64,000 nt of DNA from Alistipes sp. dk3624 (GCF_009557455.1 NZ_CP045651.1:868001-932000), one strand, 5' to 3'. Positions 7,980 to 18,003 are shown, counted from the first letter of the stretch. Notes: generated from the letters alone by a model not told the origin. Program-made: numbers and translations.

Positions 7980-8997
7980 AATCGGTTTCGTTTAATAATT
8001 CTATCCATTCGGCGAACGATGCACAGCGTACCGCAACACCGTCCGGACGGAAAAATTCGATATTGTCCGCCGCATGTACGCTGAGCCGCATTCCGTCATT
8101 ACCGTCCGCGCCGGACTGCGCCGCATAGCCGTTTCGCATCAGCGCATTCCGGGCCCACAGTAGCAACCGATCGTCGGCAGCCTCGACGGACACGGTCCGC
8201 CCCACCCCGCCGCAATGCCGAAAACGGCCGTTGTCCGGATCGAATTCCACGTCGCCCCGGCTGAAAAAACGGTTCAGCGAACCGTTCAGCACCAGGTCTT
8301 CGGTCGTTCCACACAACAATCCGTTCTGCTGCGACATCAGCCACAGGCTGTCGGCCAACAGCAGCGCCTGATCGACGTCGTGCGTCGACAGCAGCACGGC
8401 CTTATGCTCCTCGCGCGCCAGGCGGTGCAGCAGGTTCATCACCTCGATCCGGCTGATAATATCCAGAAAAGCGGTCGGCTCGTCGAGTAGGATGACCGGG
8501 CACTGCTGCGCCAGCGCCTTGGCGATCATCGCTTTCTGACGTTCCCCGTCCGACAGTTCGGCTACGTAGCTTCCGGCTTTGCCTGCTATTCCGACCGCTT
8601 CCATCGCCCAATCGACGACCCGCCGGTCCTCCGCGCCGAGATTTCCGAAAAAACCCGTATAGGGATACCGACCGAGAGCGACCAACTGATGCACCCTCAG
8701 TCCCCCGGCATACACCTTATCGGTCAACACCACGCCGACCAACCGCGAACGACGGGTCTCGGAATACTTCCCGAACGGCTCGCCGCACAAGCGGAGCTCG
8801 CCGTCCAACAGCGTCCGCCCGCCGCCGAGCGTCTTCAGCAACGTCGATTTACCGGCGCCGTTCGGGCCGAGCAGGCAGGTCAACTCGCCGGCACGCAGCG
8901 AAAACGACAGACCCTCGTGCACACGCCGGACGCCGCGCCCGCCGAGGCGGTAGCCGATCGAGAGGCGCTCTCCGGTTATCACGCAACGACGCTCCAT
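7972..8997 (-). CDS. ABC transporter ATPase, BtuD/FecE type, with C-terminal extension
   Basis: The 341-residue protein has Walker A GPNGAGKST (44-52), the signature LSDGERQKA, Walker B VILLDEPTAFLD and the switch histidine STHD. These form a complete FecE/BtuD-type importer ATPase. About 90 residues after the nucleotide-binding core (CGGVGRTVSVEAADDRLL onward) are extra relative to the roughly 250-residue E. coli BtuD. Their role is unknown, and a substrate- or redox-sensing tail is only a guess. The ATG overlaps the permease stop (TGATG), and the 3' end overlaps cobU, so it is translationally coupled. Substrate is inferred as cobalamin/cobinamide from riboswitch control and the cob genes behind it. 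Confidence 0.88.
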   Translation of the reverse strand: MERRCVITGERLSIGYRLGGRGVRRVHEGLSFSLRAGELTCLLGPNGAGKSTLLKTLGGGRTLLDGELRLCGEPFGKYSETRRSRLVGVVLTDKVYAGGLRVHQLVALGRYPYTGFFGNLGAEDRRVVDWAMEAVGIAGKAGSYVAELSDGERQKAMIAKALAQQCPVILLDEPTAFLDIISRIEVMNLLHRLAREEHKAVLLSTHDVDQALLLADSLWLMSQQNGLLCGTTEDLVLNGSLNRFFSRGDVEFDPDNGRFRHCGGVGRTVSVEAADDRLLLWARNALMRNGYAAQSGADGNDGMRLSVHAADNIEFFRPDGVAVRCASFAEWIELLNETDCG

Positions 8998-10028
8998 CAG
9001 TTGAAATATTGTATCCGTTTCTGGTTCACGATCACATAAATAACCACCGGAGCGCCGACCAGCGGAGTGATCGCGTTCAGCGGAATCACGCCCGATGCGC
9101 CGGGCAGCAGGCTGATCAGGTTGCACAGCAGCGCGACGCAGGAACCGGTCAGCATCACCGCCGGCAGCAACAGCCGGTGATCGGCCGAACCGGTCATCAA
9201 CCGCGCCAAATGCGGTACGGACAACCCGATAAAGGCAATCGGCCCGCAAAACGCCGTCGAAACGGCCGTCAACACCCCCGTACAGATCAACAGCAAGATC
9301 CGCACGCGCTGTACGCGCACCCCGAGATTCTCGGCATAGCGTTCGCCGAGCAGCAATGCGTTCAGCGGCTTCATCAGCAGTAGCGCGACGAACAGTCCCG
9401 CCCCGATCAGCAGCGCGAACAGCGGCATCTGCCGCAACGAAACGCCCGAAAAATCGCCCATCCCCCACAGCATGTAGGAATACACGCCGTCCGACGTCGC
9501 GAAAAAATTCAGCAGCGAGATCATCGACGAGGCCAGGTAGCCGACCATAATCCCGATAATCAGCAACATCACGTTGCTGCGCACCAGGGTCGAAAAAAAG
9601 ATGATGATGCACAACACCGCCGTCGCTCCGACGAATGCGCCCGATACGACGGCCATATAACCGCTGAGCATGAAACCGCCCGTACCGCCGACCGTCCCTC
9701 CCAGCATCAGCATCACCAACGCCACGCCGAGACTCGCCCCCGTATCGATCCCGAGAATCGACGGGCCGGCCAACGGATTGTTGAACACGGTTTGCAACAT
9801 CAGTCCGGAAGTAGCCAGCGCCGCACCGGCCAACAGCGCGGTCACGGCCTGCGGCAACCTCGATTCGAGCACGATAAACGACCACGAAGCCTGTCCGGCC
9901 TCCCCGCCCGTCAGGATGCCGAGCACCGCCCGCAACGGAATCGGCACCGACCCCAGGAACAGGCTGGCCGCAAACAGCACCGCGACACAGCAAGCCGCCG
10001 CAACGATATACCGCACCGAAATGCTCAC
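8997..10028 (-). CDS. FecCD-family permease, probable cobalamin importer subunit
   Basis: The 343-residue, ten-helix membrane protein of the FecCD/BtuC family has the N-terminal LFLGSVPIPLRAVLGI, ESRLPQAVTALLAGAALATSGLMLQTVFNNPLAGPSILGI (the family's long conserved block) and CGPIAFIGLSVPHLARLM, the coupling loop to the ATPase. The start is GTG at 10028, which overlaps the stop of the binding-protein gene as GTGA. The stop overlaps the ATPase ATG by one base. Inferred to be the BtuC-like channel of the B12 importer encoded here. Confidence 0.88.
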   Translation of the reverse strand: MSISVRYIVAAACCVAVLFAASLFLGSVPIPLRAVLGILTGGEAGQASWSFIVLESRLPQAVTALLAGAALATSGLMLQTVFNNPLAGPSILGIDTGASLGVALVMLMLGGTVGGTGGFMLSGYMAVVSGAFVGATAVLCIIIFFSTLVRSNVMLLIIGIMVGYLASSMISLLNFFATSDGVYSYMLWGMGDFSGVSLRQMPLFALLIGAGLFVALLLMKPLNALLLGERYAENLGVRVQRVRILLLICTGVLTAVSTAFCGPIAFIGLSVPHLARLMTGSADHRLLLPAVMLTGSCVALLCNLISLLPGASGVIPLNAITPLVGAPVVIYVIVNQKRIQYFN

Positions 10029-11152
10029 TGCCGCATCCTGTTAAAATACCGCAACCGGTATCCGGGTATCGTCCCCGGATGAAAAATCTCGATCAGGTCG
10101 CCCAACACCCGGTCGGGATGCATCGGCATTTCTTCGTAATAAGGCGTTTCCCCGGTATTGCAGACGAAAATATTCCGGTTTTTAAAAGCGTCGAAATGCC
10201 GGTAAGGTTCGTACTCCGTCTGCAGTTCCGCATAGGTCAGTTCCTGCGGCGCATTGTATTTAATAAGCCAGAAATCGGCTCCCTGTCCCTTTTCGAACAC
10301 CGTCTCGAACGCCAACGGCACCGAACCGGTAGTCGGGTCGTCGGCCCAGATGTAATCGGCCCCGGCATCGCGGTACAAGTTGGCAATGTAACTGCGGCCC
10401 CCGGGAACATACCATGCCGATCCGTATTTTTTCTCGGACAGTACGGTCGGACGCACGCCCACCGTATCCGTCATCCTGCACAGCGAATCGTATGCCGCCG
10501 CCGTCTGCCGGAATAGCGAATCGGCCCGCTGTCCTCTGTCGAAAAACAACGCCATGAAACGCATCCATTCGGCCCTTCCGAGCGGCGTAACCTCCATATA
10601 ATCGACGCATTCCATGATCGGAATCGCCGTTTTTTCGATCCGTCCGTAACCGACGTTCTTGAACGGCGAAGCGATGATGATGTCGGGCGCCAGGTCGATC
10701 ACCTTTTCGACATCCGGCGACGAAGCCTCGCCCAGGTCGGCAATAGCACCCCGGGCCACCCCGTCGCGAATAAAATCCAGGTCGATATAACGGGGCTCGC
10801 AAACCCCTACGATCCGGTCGCCCACCCCCAGTTCGTCCAGCATACCGCAGTGCACGGCCGAATAAACCACGACCCGCTGCAACGGCGTCCGCACGATATT
10901 TCCTTCCGGAAGTCCAACCGGCAGCGGCCTCTCGCGGTCGACGAGCACATAACGACGCAGCAACCGGAGGCTGTCCCACGGACTGAGCACGTCGACGAGC
11001 GTATAATCCCGGAAATGCTCGACCCGATAATGCCGGGCATATTCTATCCGGAACGCTTCGCCGGCGCCTTCGCCGGATTTCCGGCCCGATCCGCACCCCG
11101 CTCCCAGCAGTATGACGGACAAAAAAAGAAAAAACGATCGAATCAATCTCAT
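10025..11152 (-). CDS. Periplasmic binding lipoprotein, BtuF/FecB type
   Basis: The product is an exported lipoprotein (MRLIRSFFLFLSVILLGAGCGSG; lipobox LGAGC) with a class III binding-protein fold. YSAVHCGMLDELGVGDRIVGVCEPRYIDL, ADLGEASSPDVEKVIDLAPDIIIASPF and the C-terminal PDRVLGDLIEIFHPG are all typical of BtuF/FecB. It should deliver the substrate to the permease downstream. I start at the second Met (11152), because the signal peptide then begins with its basic residues; an ATG four codons upstream (11164) is possible. It is the first gene of the operon, about 300 nt after the cobalamin riboswitch, which is the main evidence for a corrinoid substrate rather than iron-siderophore or heme. 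Confidence 0.85.
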   Translation of the reverse strand: MRLIRSFFLFLSVILLGAGCGSGRKSGEGAGEAFRIEYARHYRVEHFRDYTLVDVLSPWDSLRLLRRYVLVDRERPLPVGLPEGNIVRTPLQRVVVYSAVHCGMLDELGVGDRIVGVCEPRYIDLDFIRDGVARGAIADLGEASSPDVEKVIDLAPDIIIASPFKNVGYGRIEKTAIPIMECVDYMEVTPLGRAEWMRFMALFFDRGQRADSLFRQTAAAYDSLCRMTDTVGVRPTVLSEKKYGSAWYVPGGRSYIANLYRDAGADYIWADDPTTGSVPLAFETVFEKGQGADFWLIKYNAPQELTYAELQTEYEPYRHFDAFKNRNIFVCNTGETPYYEEMPMHPDRVLGDLIEIFHPGTIPGYRLRYFNRMRQ

Positions 11153-11464
11153 CGGAATACCCATATTTTCCGGTTGAACTTACAAAGTTACGCAAATTAC
11201 CGATCCCCTACAAACCGAAACAAGGACAGATGAGCACCTTATTCAGATCCTCATCCGTCACTCAGGGGGAAAACTACTTATCATATTCGTAAAAAACGTC
11301 GTTCGCAGGGCGTCGATCCTGTAAAACCGTTTTTCCGTAATATTCGTCCGGCTGCTCCGAAATAAAATAAAAGAGGAAGAAAAAACGCGAACCCGGACAA
11401 CTCCCGTCCGACCCCCGCAAAGAATCAACCCATTCCGCTTTTTACCCGAAGCACAAATGTTTCA

Positions 11465-11668
11465 AACGAATCGAGGCAGGTCTTCTGGCTCGCCTCACAT
11501 CCGGCAGTCTTCCCATCCTTACGACAGTGACTTTCAGAATCGCCGGACATTTTCCGAGGCTTACAGCTGCGGGTACAGCTCCGGGATTGAAACGACGTTT
11601 CGCACCGGATTCCCTATTACGGCCATTCCGCGTCGCTGCGGTCGGGCCACCTTGATTCAACTGGAAGC
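11465..11668 (-). ncRNA. Cobalamin (B12) riboswitch
   Basis: Read on the minus strand, this has the expected order of cobalamin-riboswitch elements. An AGGTGGC-like 5' stem (about 11647-11654) is followed by AATAGGGAATCCGGTGCGA, then GGAGCTGTACCCGCAGCTGTAA, CACTG, GGGAAGAC and the B12 box AGCCAGAAGACCTGCC (11475-11490). It starts just after a strong promoter and ends about 300 nt before the BtuF-like gene, so it should repress the import and assembly operon when cobalamin is plentiful. The downstream leader (11165-11464) has only a weak hairpin (CGGAC/GTCCG) before a T-rich stretch near 11370-11410. I therefore cannot say whether control is by termination or by blocking translation. Confidence 0.93.
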
Positions 11669-11698
11669 AAAGGTAAAGCGTTTTTACGAACAATCAAA
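11668..11698 (-). promoter_or_regulatory. Bacteroidota promoter of the cobalamin operon
   Basis: A textbook match on the minus strand: TTTG (11695-11698), exactly 19 nt, then TACCTTTG (11668-11675). It places the transcript start a few bases before the riboswitch, so the aptamer is the first thing transcribed. Confidence 0.85.
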
Positions 11699-11749
11699 CG
11701 TTCCCGACGGTTTCCGGTAATTTTTTTTGCACATTTTGTACACAAACGA

Positions 11750-11777
11750 AAAAGCCGGCGAGTTTCACCGGCTTTTA
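11750..11777. terminator. Terminator closing the nuo operon
   Basis: Inverted repeat AAAAGCCGG and CCGGCTTTT with a short loop, 18 nt past the nuoN stop, with A/T flanks on both sides. It separates complex I transcription from the cobalamin promoter. Confidence 0.75.
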
Positions 11778-11794
11778 TAGGATTCGATCCCACG

Positions 11795-13216
11795 CTACAT
11801 TCCGTAGCTCAGCAACGAGATCCGATCGTACACCACGCTCAGGACTCCCAACAGCAGGATACCCATGCTACAAGCCACCAGACTGGCACGCATGTACCCG
11901 TCGCTGCGGAACGCGGCGATCGGCGCCTCGTTCTTGTTGATGAACATGGCCTTGACCACGAGCAGATAATAGTACAGCGAAATAATCGTATTGATCAGCG
12001 CGATCAACACAAGGATGTAATACCCTTGCTGGGCGGCGGCTGCGAAGATGAAGAACTTGCTGAAAAATCCGGCGAACGGCGGAATCCCGGCCAGCGAGAA
12101 CATCGCCAGCGTCATCACCAGCACCAGTTTCGGATTCGTTGCGTACAATCCGTTGTAATCGTCGATCGTCACCTTGCCGGAGCGGTTCTCAATCGCCGAA
12201 ATCACGCCGAAAGCGGCCAAGTTGGACACCATGTAAACCAATATGTAATAAACCAGCGAAGTCATACCGAGAGCCGATGCGCTGATCACTCCCAGCACGA
12301 TGTAACCGGCCTGCGAAATCGACGAATAAGCCAGGAAACGTTTGATATTGCGCTGTCGAATCGCGAACAAGTTGGCGATCGTGATCGTCGCGATGATTAC
12401 GCCGTAGAGCACGCCCTGCCACTGGGCTGCGATCGGAGAGAACACCTTCATCAGGATCGTCATCAGCACAAACACGGCAGCCCCTTTCGAAATGACCGAC
12501 AGGTAAGAGGTAACGGTCGTCGGAGCGCCCTGGTAAACGTCGGGCGTCCACTGGTGGAACGGCACGAGCGAAATTTTGAAGAACAGCCCCACGACGAAGA
12601 ACAGGAAAGCCATGATCTGCAACGGCGAACCGTTCACGGCGGCCGGGATGTCGTCGAAATAGAGCGTTCCGGTCGTACCGTAGATCAGCGACATACCGTA
12701 CAGCGACAGCCCCGATGCAAAGACGGCGTTCAGGATGTATTTGGCTCCGGCTTCGGCCGATTCGCGTTTGAACTTATCGAAAGCGACCAACGTAGCCATC
12801 GGGATCGACGCGGTTTCCAGTCCGATAAAGAAGAACAGGAAGTTGCCGGCCGAGATCATGAAGTACATGCCCAGCAGCGTGGTCAGCGTCAGGAAATAGA
12901 ATTCGCCGCGCTTGTGGACGGTCGTATCGCTTTTGAGCCAGCCCTCGGCCTGCATCAGCACGATCAGCGTCCCGACGTTCAGGATGCTTTTGACGACGCC
13001 CATCATCGGCGTGTACTGGTACATGCCGCCGAATGCTTCGCCAGCGACTCCCGGCACGATGTTCAGCAACGTATGTACGCCGAACAGAATGCACGCTACG
13101 GGCTGGAAATACCGCAAACCGTTCTTCGAAGCCATCAAATCGTAGAGCAGCAGGATCACCATCACGGCGATCAGCGACAGCTCCTCTTTCATCATCAGAA
13201 AATTACTGTAATCCAT
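11795..13216 (-). CDS. nuoN: NADH-quinone oxidoreductase subunit N
   Basis: The 473-residue antiporter-like membrane subunit has about 14 helices. Features of the family are [17 protein letters not shown] with the key membrane glutamate, [19 protein letters not shown] with the conserved Lys and His-Trp-Thr-Pro-Asp-Val-Tyr, and [15 protein letters not shown]. Together with NuoM and NuoL it forms the proton-pumping arm of complex I. It is the last gene of the operon, 10 nt after nuoM, and is followed by a terminator. Confidence 0.94.
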   Translation of the reverse strand: MDYSNFLMMKEELSLIAVMVILLLYDLMASKNGLRYFQPVACILFGVHTLLNIVPGVAGEAFGGMYQYTPMMGVVKSILNVGTLIVLMQAEGWLKSDTTVHKRGEFYFLTLTTLLGMYFMISAGNFLFFFIGLETASIPMATLVAFDKFKRESAEAGAKYILNAVFASGLSLYGMSLIYGTTGTLYFDDIPAAVNGSPLQIMAFLFFVVGLFFKISLVPFHQWTPDVYQGAPTTVTSYLSVISKGAAVFVLMTILMKVFSPIAAQWQGVLYGVIIATITIANLFAIRQRNIKRFLAYSSISQAGYIVLGVISASALGMTSLVYYILVYMVSNLAAFGVISAIENRSGKVTIDDYNGLYATNPKLVLVMTLAMFSLAGIPPFAGFFSKFFIFAAAAQQGYYILVLIALINTIISLYYYLLVVKAMFINKNEAPIAAFRSDGYMRASLVACSMGILLLGVLSVVYDRISLLSYGM

Positions 13217-13226
13217 ATAGCGTCCT

Positions 13227-14720
13227 CTATTTCATTAACTGTTGTACAACGGGCAGCAAACTGTCGTTGATCATATTCGACACCCACAACGGCGCCATAC
13301 CGAGTCCGGCGATCGCCACGATCAGCACGACGACCGACAGGCGTTCGAACCACACGGCGTCGGTCAGCGCCAGGTGATCCTTATTCAGTACCGAACCGTA
13401 AAACACCTTGCCCACCATCCGCAGGATATAAACCGCCGTAATCACGATCGACGAGCAGGCGACGATCGTAAAGACGCGGTGGAACGTATCGGTATGCTCG
13501 AACGAGCCGACGAACACGGTCATCTCGGCTACGAATCCGCTGAGTCCCGGAAGCCCCAGCGACGCCAGTCCGGCGATTACGAAGCAGACGCTCAAAAACG
13601 GCATCACCTTCATCAGACCGCCCATCTCGCGGACATCCCGCGTATGGGTGCGTCCGTATATCATCCCGATCAACGCAAAGAACAAGGCCGTCATCAGTCC
13701 ATGCGACAGCATTTGCAACACGGCGCCGGTCATCGCGGTCTGGTTCAGCATCAGGATCGCGAACAGCACCAGTCCGCAGTGGCTGACCGAAGAGTAGGCG
13801 TTGATGTATTTCAGGTCGGTCTGCTTGATTGCCGAGAACGCTCCGTAGACCACGCTGATACCGGTCAGCGTCAGGAAAATCCATGCCAGTTCGTTGGCCG
13901 CCTCGGGCATCAGGAAGATCGCCACGCGAAAACAACCGTATCCGCCGAGTTTCATCAGCACCCCAGCATGCAGCATCGAAACGGCCGTAGGCGCCGAAGC
14001 GTGACCGTCCGGCGACCACGTGTGGAACGGAAACATCGCGCCGAGCACCCCGAAGCCGACGAACGTCAGCGGGAAGAACAGGTACTGCGCGCTCATCGGA
14101 ATCGTATGTTTGGAGATTTCGAGAATATTCATCGACAGTTGACCGCCTTCGGGCGCCGAATGGAAATAGATGCCGAGGATGCCGACCAGCAGCAGCGCCG
14201 AACCTCCCATCAACATCAGCGTCAGTTTCATCGCCGAATACTCTTTCCGGCCGGTTCCCCACACGCCGATCAGCAGGTACATCGGGATCAGCGCCACCTC
14301 GTAAAACATGAACATCGTGAACAGATCAATCGAAATGAAGAATCCGAACACCCCGATCGACAGCAGCGAGAACCATGCGAAAAACTCCCGCGGTAGCGGC
14401 GACATTTTCCACGAAGCGAACACCCCGGTAAAGACGATCACCGACGACAGCAGCAACATCGCCACCGAAATACCGTCGACGCCGACCGAATAGTGGATAT
14501 TCAGCGGAGCGTACCACACCGCATCGGCCGTGAACAGCATTTCGGCGCCGTTCCCCGCGCTGCGTTCTCCCAGATACATCGCCACCAGCGCCACGGACAG
14601 GCCCAGCAACAGCGAGGCGCCGACTACCATGATCGCACGGATGCGGCGGATGTCCTTCGTGAGGAACATCGCGCAGGTCATCAGCAGCGGTATCAGTACA
14701 AATAAAGATAAAAAGTTCAT
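13227..14720 (-). CDS. nuoM: NADH-quinone oxidoreductase subunit M
   Basis: The 497-residue membrane subunit carries the NuoM hallmarks [36 protein letters not shown] (helix-5 glutamate), [33 protein letters not shown] and [12 protein letters not shown]. It is an antiporter-like proton channel of complex I. It lies between nuoL (21-nt gap) and nuoN on the same strand. Confidence 0.95.
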   Translation of the reverse strand: MNFLSLFVLIPLLMTCAMFLTKDIRRIRAIMVVGASLLLGLSVALVAMYLGERSAGNGAEMLFTADAVWYAPLNIHYSVGVDGISVAMLLLSSVIVFTGVFASWKMSPLPREFFAWFSLLSIGVFGFFISIDLFTMFMFYEVALIPMYLLIGVWGTGRKEYSAMKLTLMLMGGSALLLVGILGIYFHSAPEGGQLSMNILEISKHTIPMSAQYLFFPLTFVGFGVLGAMFPFHTWSPDGHASAPTAVSMLHAGVLMKLGGYGCFRVAIFLMPEAANELAWIFLTLTGISVVYGAFSAIKQTDLKYINAYSSVSHCGLVLFAILMLNQTAMTGAVLQMLSHGLMTALFFALIGMIYGRTHTRDVREMGGLMKVMPFLSVCFVIAGLASLGLPGLSGFVAEMTVFVGSFEHTDTFHRVFTIVACSSIVITAVYILRMVGKVFYGSVLNKDHLALTDAVWFERLSVVVLIVAIAGLGMAPLWVSNMINDSLLPVVQQLMK

Positions 14721-14741
14721 ATCCGTATCAACTTATTTTAT

Positions 14742-16643
14742 TCAACAAAACAGCACCAGTACGGTAATCAGCAACAATCCCACGAGAAATACGAACGCAT
14801 ACTGCTGCACCTGTCCGGACTGCAATCCGCGAATCGCCAGCGACATCCGGTTTGTCACCAGCGCCAGCCCGTTCATCGCGCCGTCGATCACATGCCGGTC
14901 GAACCACGCGATCGAACGCGAAACGCCGTTGAAAATGATCCTCTTGGTAATGAAAAGATATACCTCGTCGATGTAGAAGCGATGGCTAGCCGCACGGTGC
15001 AGGCCGCTGAACGTACGCGCCAGACGATCCGGAATCGGACTGTGCTTGCGGTAAAACACCGTAGCGACGGCGATCGAGATCAGCGCAATCGCGATGCTCG
15101 TTCCGGCTACCGTCCAGTCGAGGTGGATGATGTAGTCGGCCCCGTCGCTGCTGACGAACTTGCCGAACGGGATGAACCCGGCAACGCAGGTGACGGCGGC
15201 GAGGATAATCAGCGGCGTCGTCATTACGCCGGGGGCCTCGTGCGGCTCATGCTCGTGCTTGGCCGGAGTTCCCCAGAAAATATTGTAGTACAGACGGAAC
15301 ATATAGAACGCCGTCAGCGCGGCGATAAAGCTCATCACCCATCCCATAGCGGGCGCGAACATGAATGCCGCGGTCAGGATCTCGTCCTTGCTGAAGAAGC
15401 CCGAGAACGGTGGAATACCCGAAATCGCGAGGCAGGCGACGAGGAACGTGATATGCGTAATCGGCATCTGCTTGCGCAGGCCGCCCATATGGCTCATCTC
15501 GTTGCTGTGCACCGCATGGATAATCGCGCCGGCCCCGAGGAACAGCAGGGCCTTGAACATCGCGTGCGTAAACAGGTGGAACATGCCGGCCATGTAACCG
15601 AGCCCTTCGTGTCCGCCGTAGCCCGACACGCCGAGGGCCACCATCATGAAACCGATCTGCGATATAGTCGAAAAGGCCAGCACGCGCTTGATATCGGTCT
15701 GCACGCACGCGATCGTGGCGGCAAACAGCGCGGTAAACGCGCCGACGTAGGCAATGCCGTGCAGCACCTCCGGGGTTTCGAAATAGTAGACCGGGAAGAG
15801 CCGCGCCACCAGATAGACGCCGGCCACGACCATCGTCGCGGCATGGATCAGCGCCGACACCGGGGTCGGGCCTTCCATCGCATCGGGCAGCCAGATATGC
15901 AGCGGGAACATCGCCGACTTACCGGCGCCGCCGATAAAGATCAGCGCCATCGCCCATGCCAACGCCGAAGCGCCCATGAAGGTCGTCCCGGCAGCTTGGG
16001 AGAAGATCGCACGGTCGCCCGAAGTCAGCAGTCCGAAATCGAACGTCTGCGTAAAGAACGACAGCAACAGGATGCCGATCAAAAATCCGAGATCGGCGAA
16101 CCGCGTCACGATGAACGCCTTTTTCGAAGCGGCGATCGCTTCGGGCTTCGTATAGTAGAACCCGATCAACAGGTAGGACGAAACGCCCACCAGCTCCCAG
16201 AAGATATACATTTGGAAAATATTGGTCGCCACGACCAATCCGAGCATCGAGCAACTGAACAGCGACAGGAAAGCATAGTAGCGTTCGAAACCGCGTTCGC
16301 CCTTCATGTAACCGAGGCTGTAAACGTGCACCATCAGCGACACGGTCGTAATCACGACCAGCATCATCACCGAGATCGGGTCGAGCAATACGCCCAGGTC
16401 GATGTGCAGGTTATCGGTAAAACGCAGCCACTCGATGTTGAACGGCACCCATTTCTGGTAAATGCCGTCCACCTTGGCCGTCGTGAAGTACTGCCAGGCC
16501 GTCCCGTAAGCGAGCGCGGTCGTCACGGCCATCGACAGGGTGCCGACGAGTCCCGACGCGCATGCTTTCAGTTTCATGCCCAGCAGACCGAGCACCAGGA
16601 ACGTCAGCAGCGGCAACAGTACGATCAGTATCGTGTATTCCAT
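14742..16643 (-). CDS. nuoL: NADH-quinone oxidoreductase subunit L
   Basis: The 633-residue product shows the full NuoL core: DPISVMMLVVITTVSLMVHVYSLGYM, FWELVGVSSYLLIGFYY, GKSAMFPLHIWLPDAMEGPTPVSALIHAATMVVAGVYL and AFSTISQIGFMMVALG. The long C-terminal amphipathic helix region follows (FYIDEVYLFITKRIIFNGVSRSIAWFDRHVID). It is the distal proton-pumping subunit whose lateral helix braces NuoM and NuoN. Length is normal. Confidence 0.95.
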   Translation of the reverse strand: MEYTILIVLLPLLTFLVLGLLGMKLKACASGLVGTLSMAVTTALAYGTAWQYFTTAKVDGIYQKWVPFNIEWLRFTDNLHIDLGVLLDPISVMMLVVITTVSLMVHVYSLGYMKGERGFERYYAFLSLFSCSMLGLVVATNIFQMYIFWELVGVSSYLLIGFYYTKPEAIAASKKAFIVTRFADLGFLIGILLLSFFTQTFDFGLLTSGDRAIFSQAAGTTFMGASALAWAMALIFIGGAGKSAMFPLHIWLPDAMEGPTPVSALIHAATMVVAGVYLVARLFPVYYFETPEVLHGIAYVGAFTALFAATIACVQTDIKRVLAFSTISQIGFMMVALGVSGYGGHEGLGYMAGMFHLFTHAMFKALLFLGAGAIIHAVHSNEMSHMGGLRKQMPITHITFLVACLAISGIPPFSGFFSKDEILTAAFMFAPAMGWVMSFIAALTAFYMFRLYYNIFWGTPAKHEHEPHEAPGVMTTPLIILAAVTCVAGFIPFGKFVSSDGADYIIHLDWTVAGTSIAIALISIAVATVFYRKHSPIPDRLARTFSGLHRAASHRFYIDEVYLFITKRIIFNGVSRSIAWFDRHVIDGAMNGLALVTNRMSLAIRGLQSGQVQQYAFVFLVGLLLITVLVLFC

Positions 16644-16670
16644 ATTGCGTAGTTTTTTCTGTCCTTAAAG

Positions 16671-16982
16671 TTAGTCTTTCAGTTCGTCGAGGTTTTTGAC
16701 CTCGATGTTACGCAGGTTGCGGTAGATGTTGATGATGATCGCGATGGCGACGGCGGTTTCGGCCGCTGCGATGGCGATCGCGAAGATCGTAAAGAAAAAC
16801 CCTTCGAGCTGTCCGGGGAACAGGTAACGGTTGAACACGGCGAAATTGATATCCACCGCATTCAGGATCAACTCGATGGAGATCAGCACGGCGATCAGGT
16901 TGCGCCGGGTGATGAACCCGTACACGCCGGCGAAAAACATCACGGCGCTGACGATCAGGTAATATTCCATTTGTATTTCCAT
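16671..16982 (-). CDS. nuoK: NADH-quinone oxidoreductase subunit K
   Basis: The 103-residue, three-helix subunit has the conserved membrane glutamates in ISIELILNAVDINF and AIAAAETAVAIAIIINIYR, which form part of the central hydrophilic axis of complex I. I choose MEIQMEYYLIVSA (16982) as start because it gives the normal family length and starts just after the nuoJ stop. The longer open frame adds eight residues that would overlap nuoJ. Confidence 0.94.
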   Translation of the reverse strand: MEIQMEYYLIVSAVMFFAGVYGFITRRNLIAVLISIELILNAVDINFAVFNRYLFPGQLEGFFFTIFAIAIAAAETAVAIAIIINIYRNLRNIEVKNLDELKD

Positions 16983-16986
16983 AGCG

Positions 16987-17499
16987 CTATTTCCGTTTAC
17001 GTGCAATCAACAAACCTCCGACGATACAAGCCAGCAACAGCACGCTGACCGCCTCGAAAGGCAACAAATACTGGTATTTCCCGGTTCCCATCATCGCGTG
17101 GCCGATCGTGTGCATGTCGATCTCCCCACCGGCGAACTGCGACGGGCCGAACGAATGGGTCACGAGCAGGAAGATGCAGAGCACCGCGCCGGCCACCGAA
17201 GCGGCCAAGCCCGCGACGACGCGGCGGTTGCGCAGCGGCGTCTTCTTCTCCTCGTCGGAACTGGTCAGCAGAATCGAGAAAACGTACAAGACGACGACGC
17301 CGCCCGCATAAATCAACAGTTGCACGGCGCCGAGGAACGAATAGTTAAGCTGAAAATAGATGCCCGCCGTGGCGAAAAGCACGAAAAGCAGATATGTGGC
17401 AGCTCGCAGAATCCGCTTCGTGGTCACCGTCATCACCGAAAAGACGACGATCACCGCAGCGAGAAACGCAAAACCGGCCTGTTGCAAGGTAATTTCCAT
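16987..17499 (-). CDS. nuoJ: NADH-quinone oxidoreductase subunit J
   Basis: The 170-residue, five-helix membrane subunit includes the pi-bulge helix signature AVQLLIYAGGVVVLYVFSILLTS, shared by NuoJ proteins and linked to conformational coupling in complex I. It lies 6 nt after nuoI. Confidence 0.93.
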   Translation of the reverse strand: MEITLQQAGFAFLAAVIVVFSVMTVTTKRILRAATYLLFVLFATAGIYFQLNYSFLGAVQLLIYAGGVVVLYVFSILLTSSDEEKKTPLRNRRVVAGLAASVAGAVLCIFLLVTHSFGPSQFAGGEIDMHTIGHAMMGTGKYQYLLPFEAVSVLLLACIVGGLLIARKRK

Positions 17500-17505
17500 T
17501 TCCGT

Positions 17506-17973
17506 CTATTTTTTTTCTAACGTTGAACCTTCGTGATTGAGCTGACGCACCAGTTTGTCGCGCGTGAAGACCGCATGCTCGAACTTGTTGTCGAACTCGA
17601 TCGCTCCGTGCGGGCAGGTGCGCACGCAAAGCTGGCAGTAGAGACAGCTTCCGATGTCGTACACGTATTTGGTAAGCACCCGCTTCTTCTTACCCTCCTC
17701 GTCGGTTACGGTCTCGGAGATCACCTTGATCGATCCGTTCGGGCAGTTCATCTGACAGATCCCGCAGGCTACGCACTTGTGCTCGTTGTTCGCATTGTGC
17801 GGCATGACCAACTCCCCGCGGAAACGGTCGAAGATCTGCAGCGTATCGCGGTTTTCGGGATACTGCTCGGTCGTCTTCTTACGGAAGAAAACCCGTATCG
17901 TAACGCGCATCCCCTTCAACAGCGACGACAGCCCGCTGAAAAAGGAACTTATGTAATTCTTAAAAGCATTCAT
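17506..17973 (-). CDS. nuoI: NADH-quinone oxidoreductase subunit I, 2x[4Fe-4S] ferredoxin-like
   Basis: The 155-residue subunit has two ferredoxin motifs, CVACGICQMNCP and CLYCQLCVRTCPHGAI, which bind clusters N6a and N6b and relay electrons to NuoB. In this operon there is no NuoEFG module, so NuoI is a natural docking face for an alternative electron donor such as reduced ferredoxin; this is inference. It follows nuoH by 30 nt. Confidence 0.94.
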   Translation of the reverse strand: MNAFKNYISSFFSGLSSLLKGMRVTIRVFFRKKTTEQYPENRDTLQIFDRFRGELVMPHNANNEHKCVACGICQMNCPNGSIKVISETVTDEEGKKKRVLTKYVYDIGSCLYCQLCVRTCPHGAIEFDNKFEHAVFTRDKLVRQLNHEGSTLEKK

Positions 17974-18003
17974 ATTCCGTTTGTTTATAGGCCGGTTCGG
18001 CGG

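Noticed and set aside
6303-8084. Plus-strand frame of 593 codons across cobT and cobU
   Set aside because: cobT and cobU are unmistakable on the minus strand; the frame is a shadow.
9000-9993. Open frame fused in front of the cobalamin ATPase (673 codons in all)
   Set aside because: The extension lies inside the permease gene in another frame and reads as low-complexity Arg/Gly/Ala. The ATPase begins at 8997, coupled to the permease stop.
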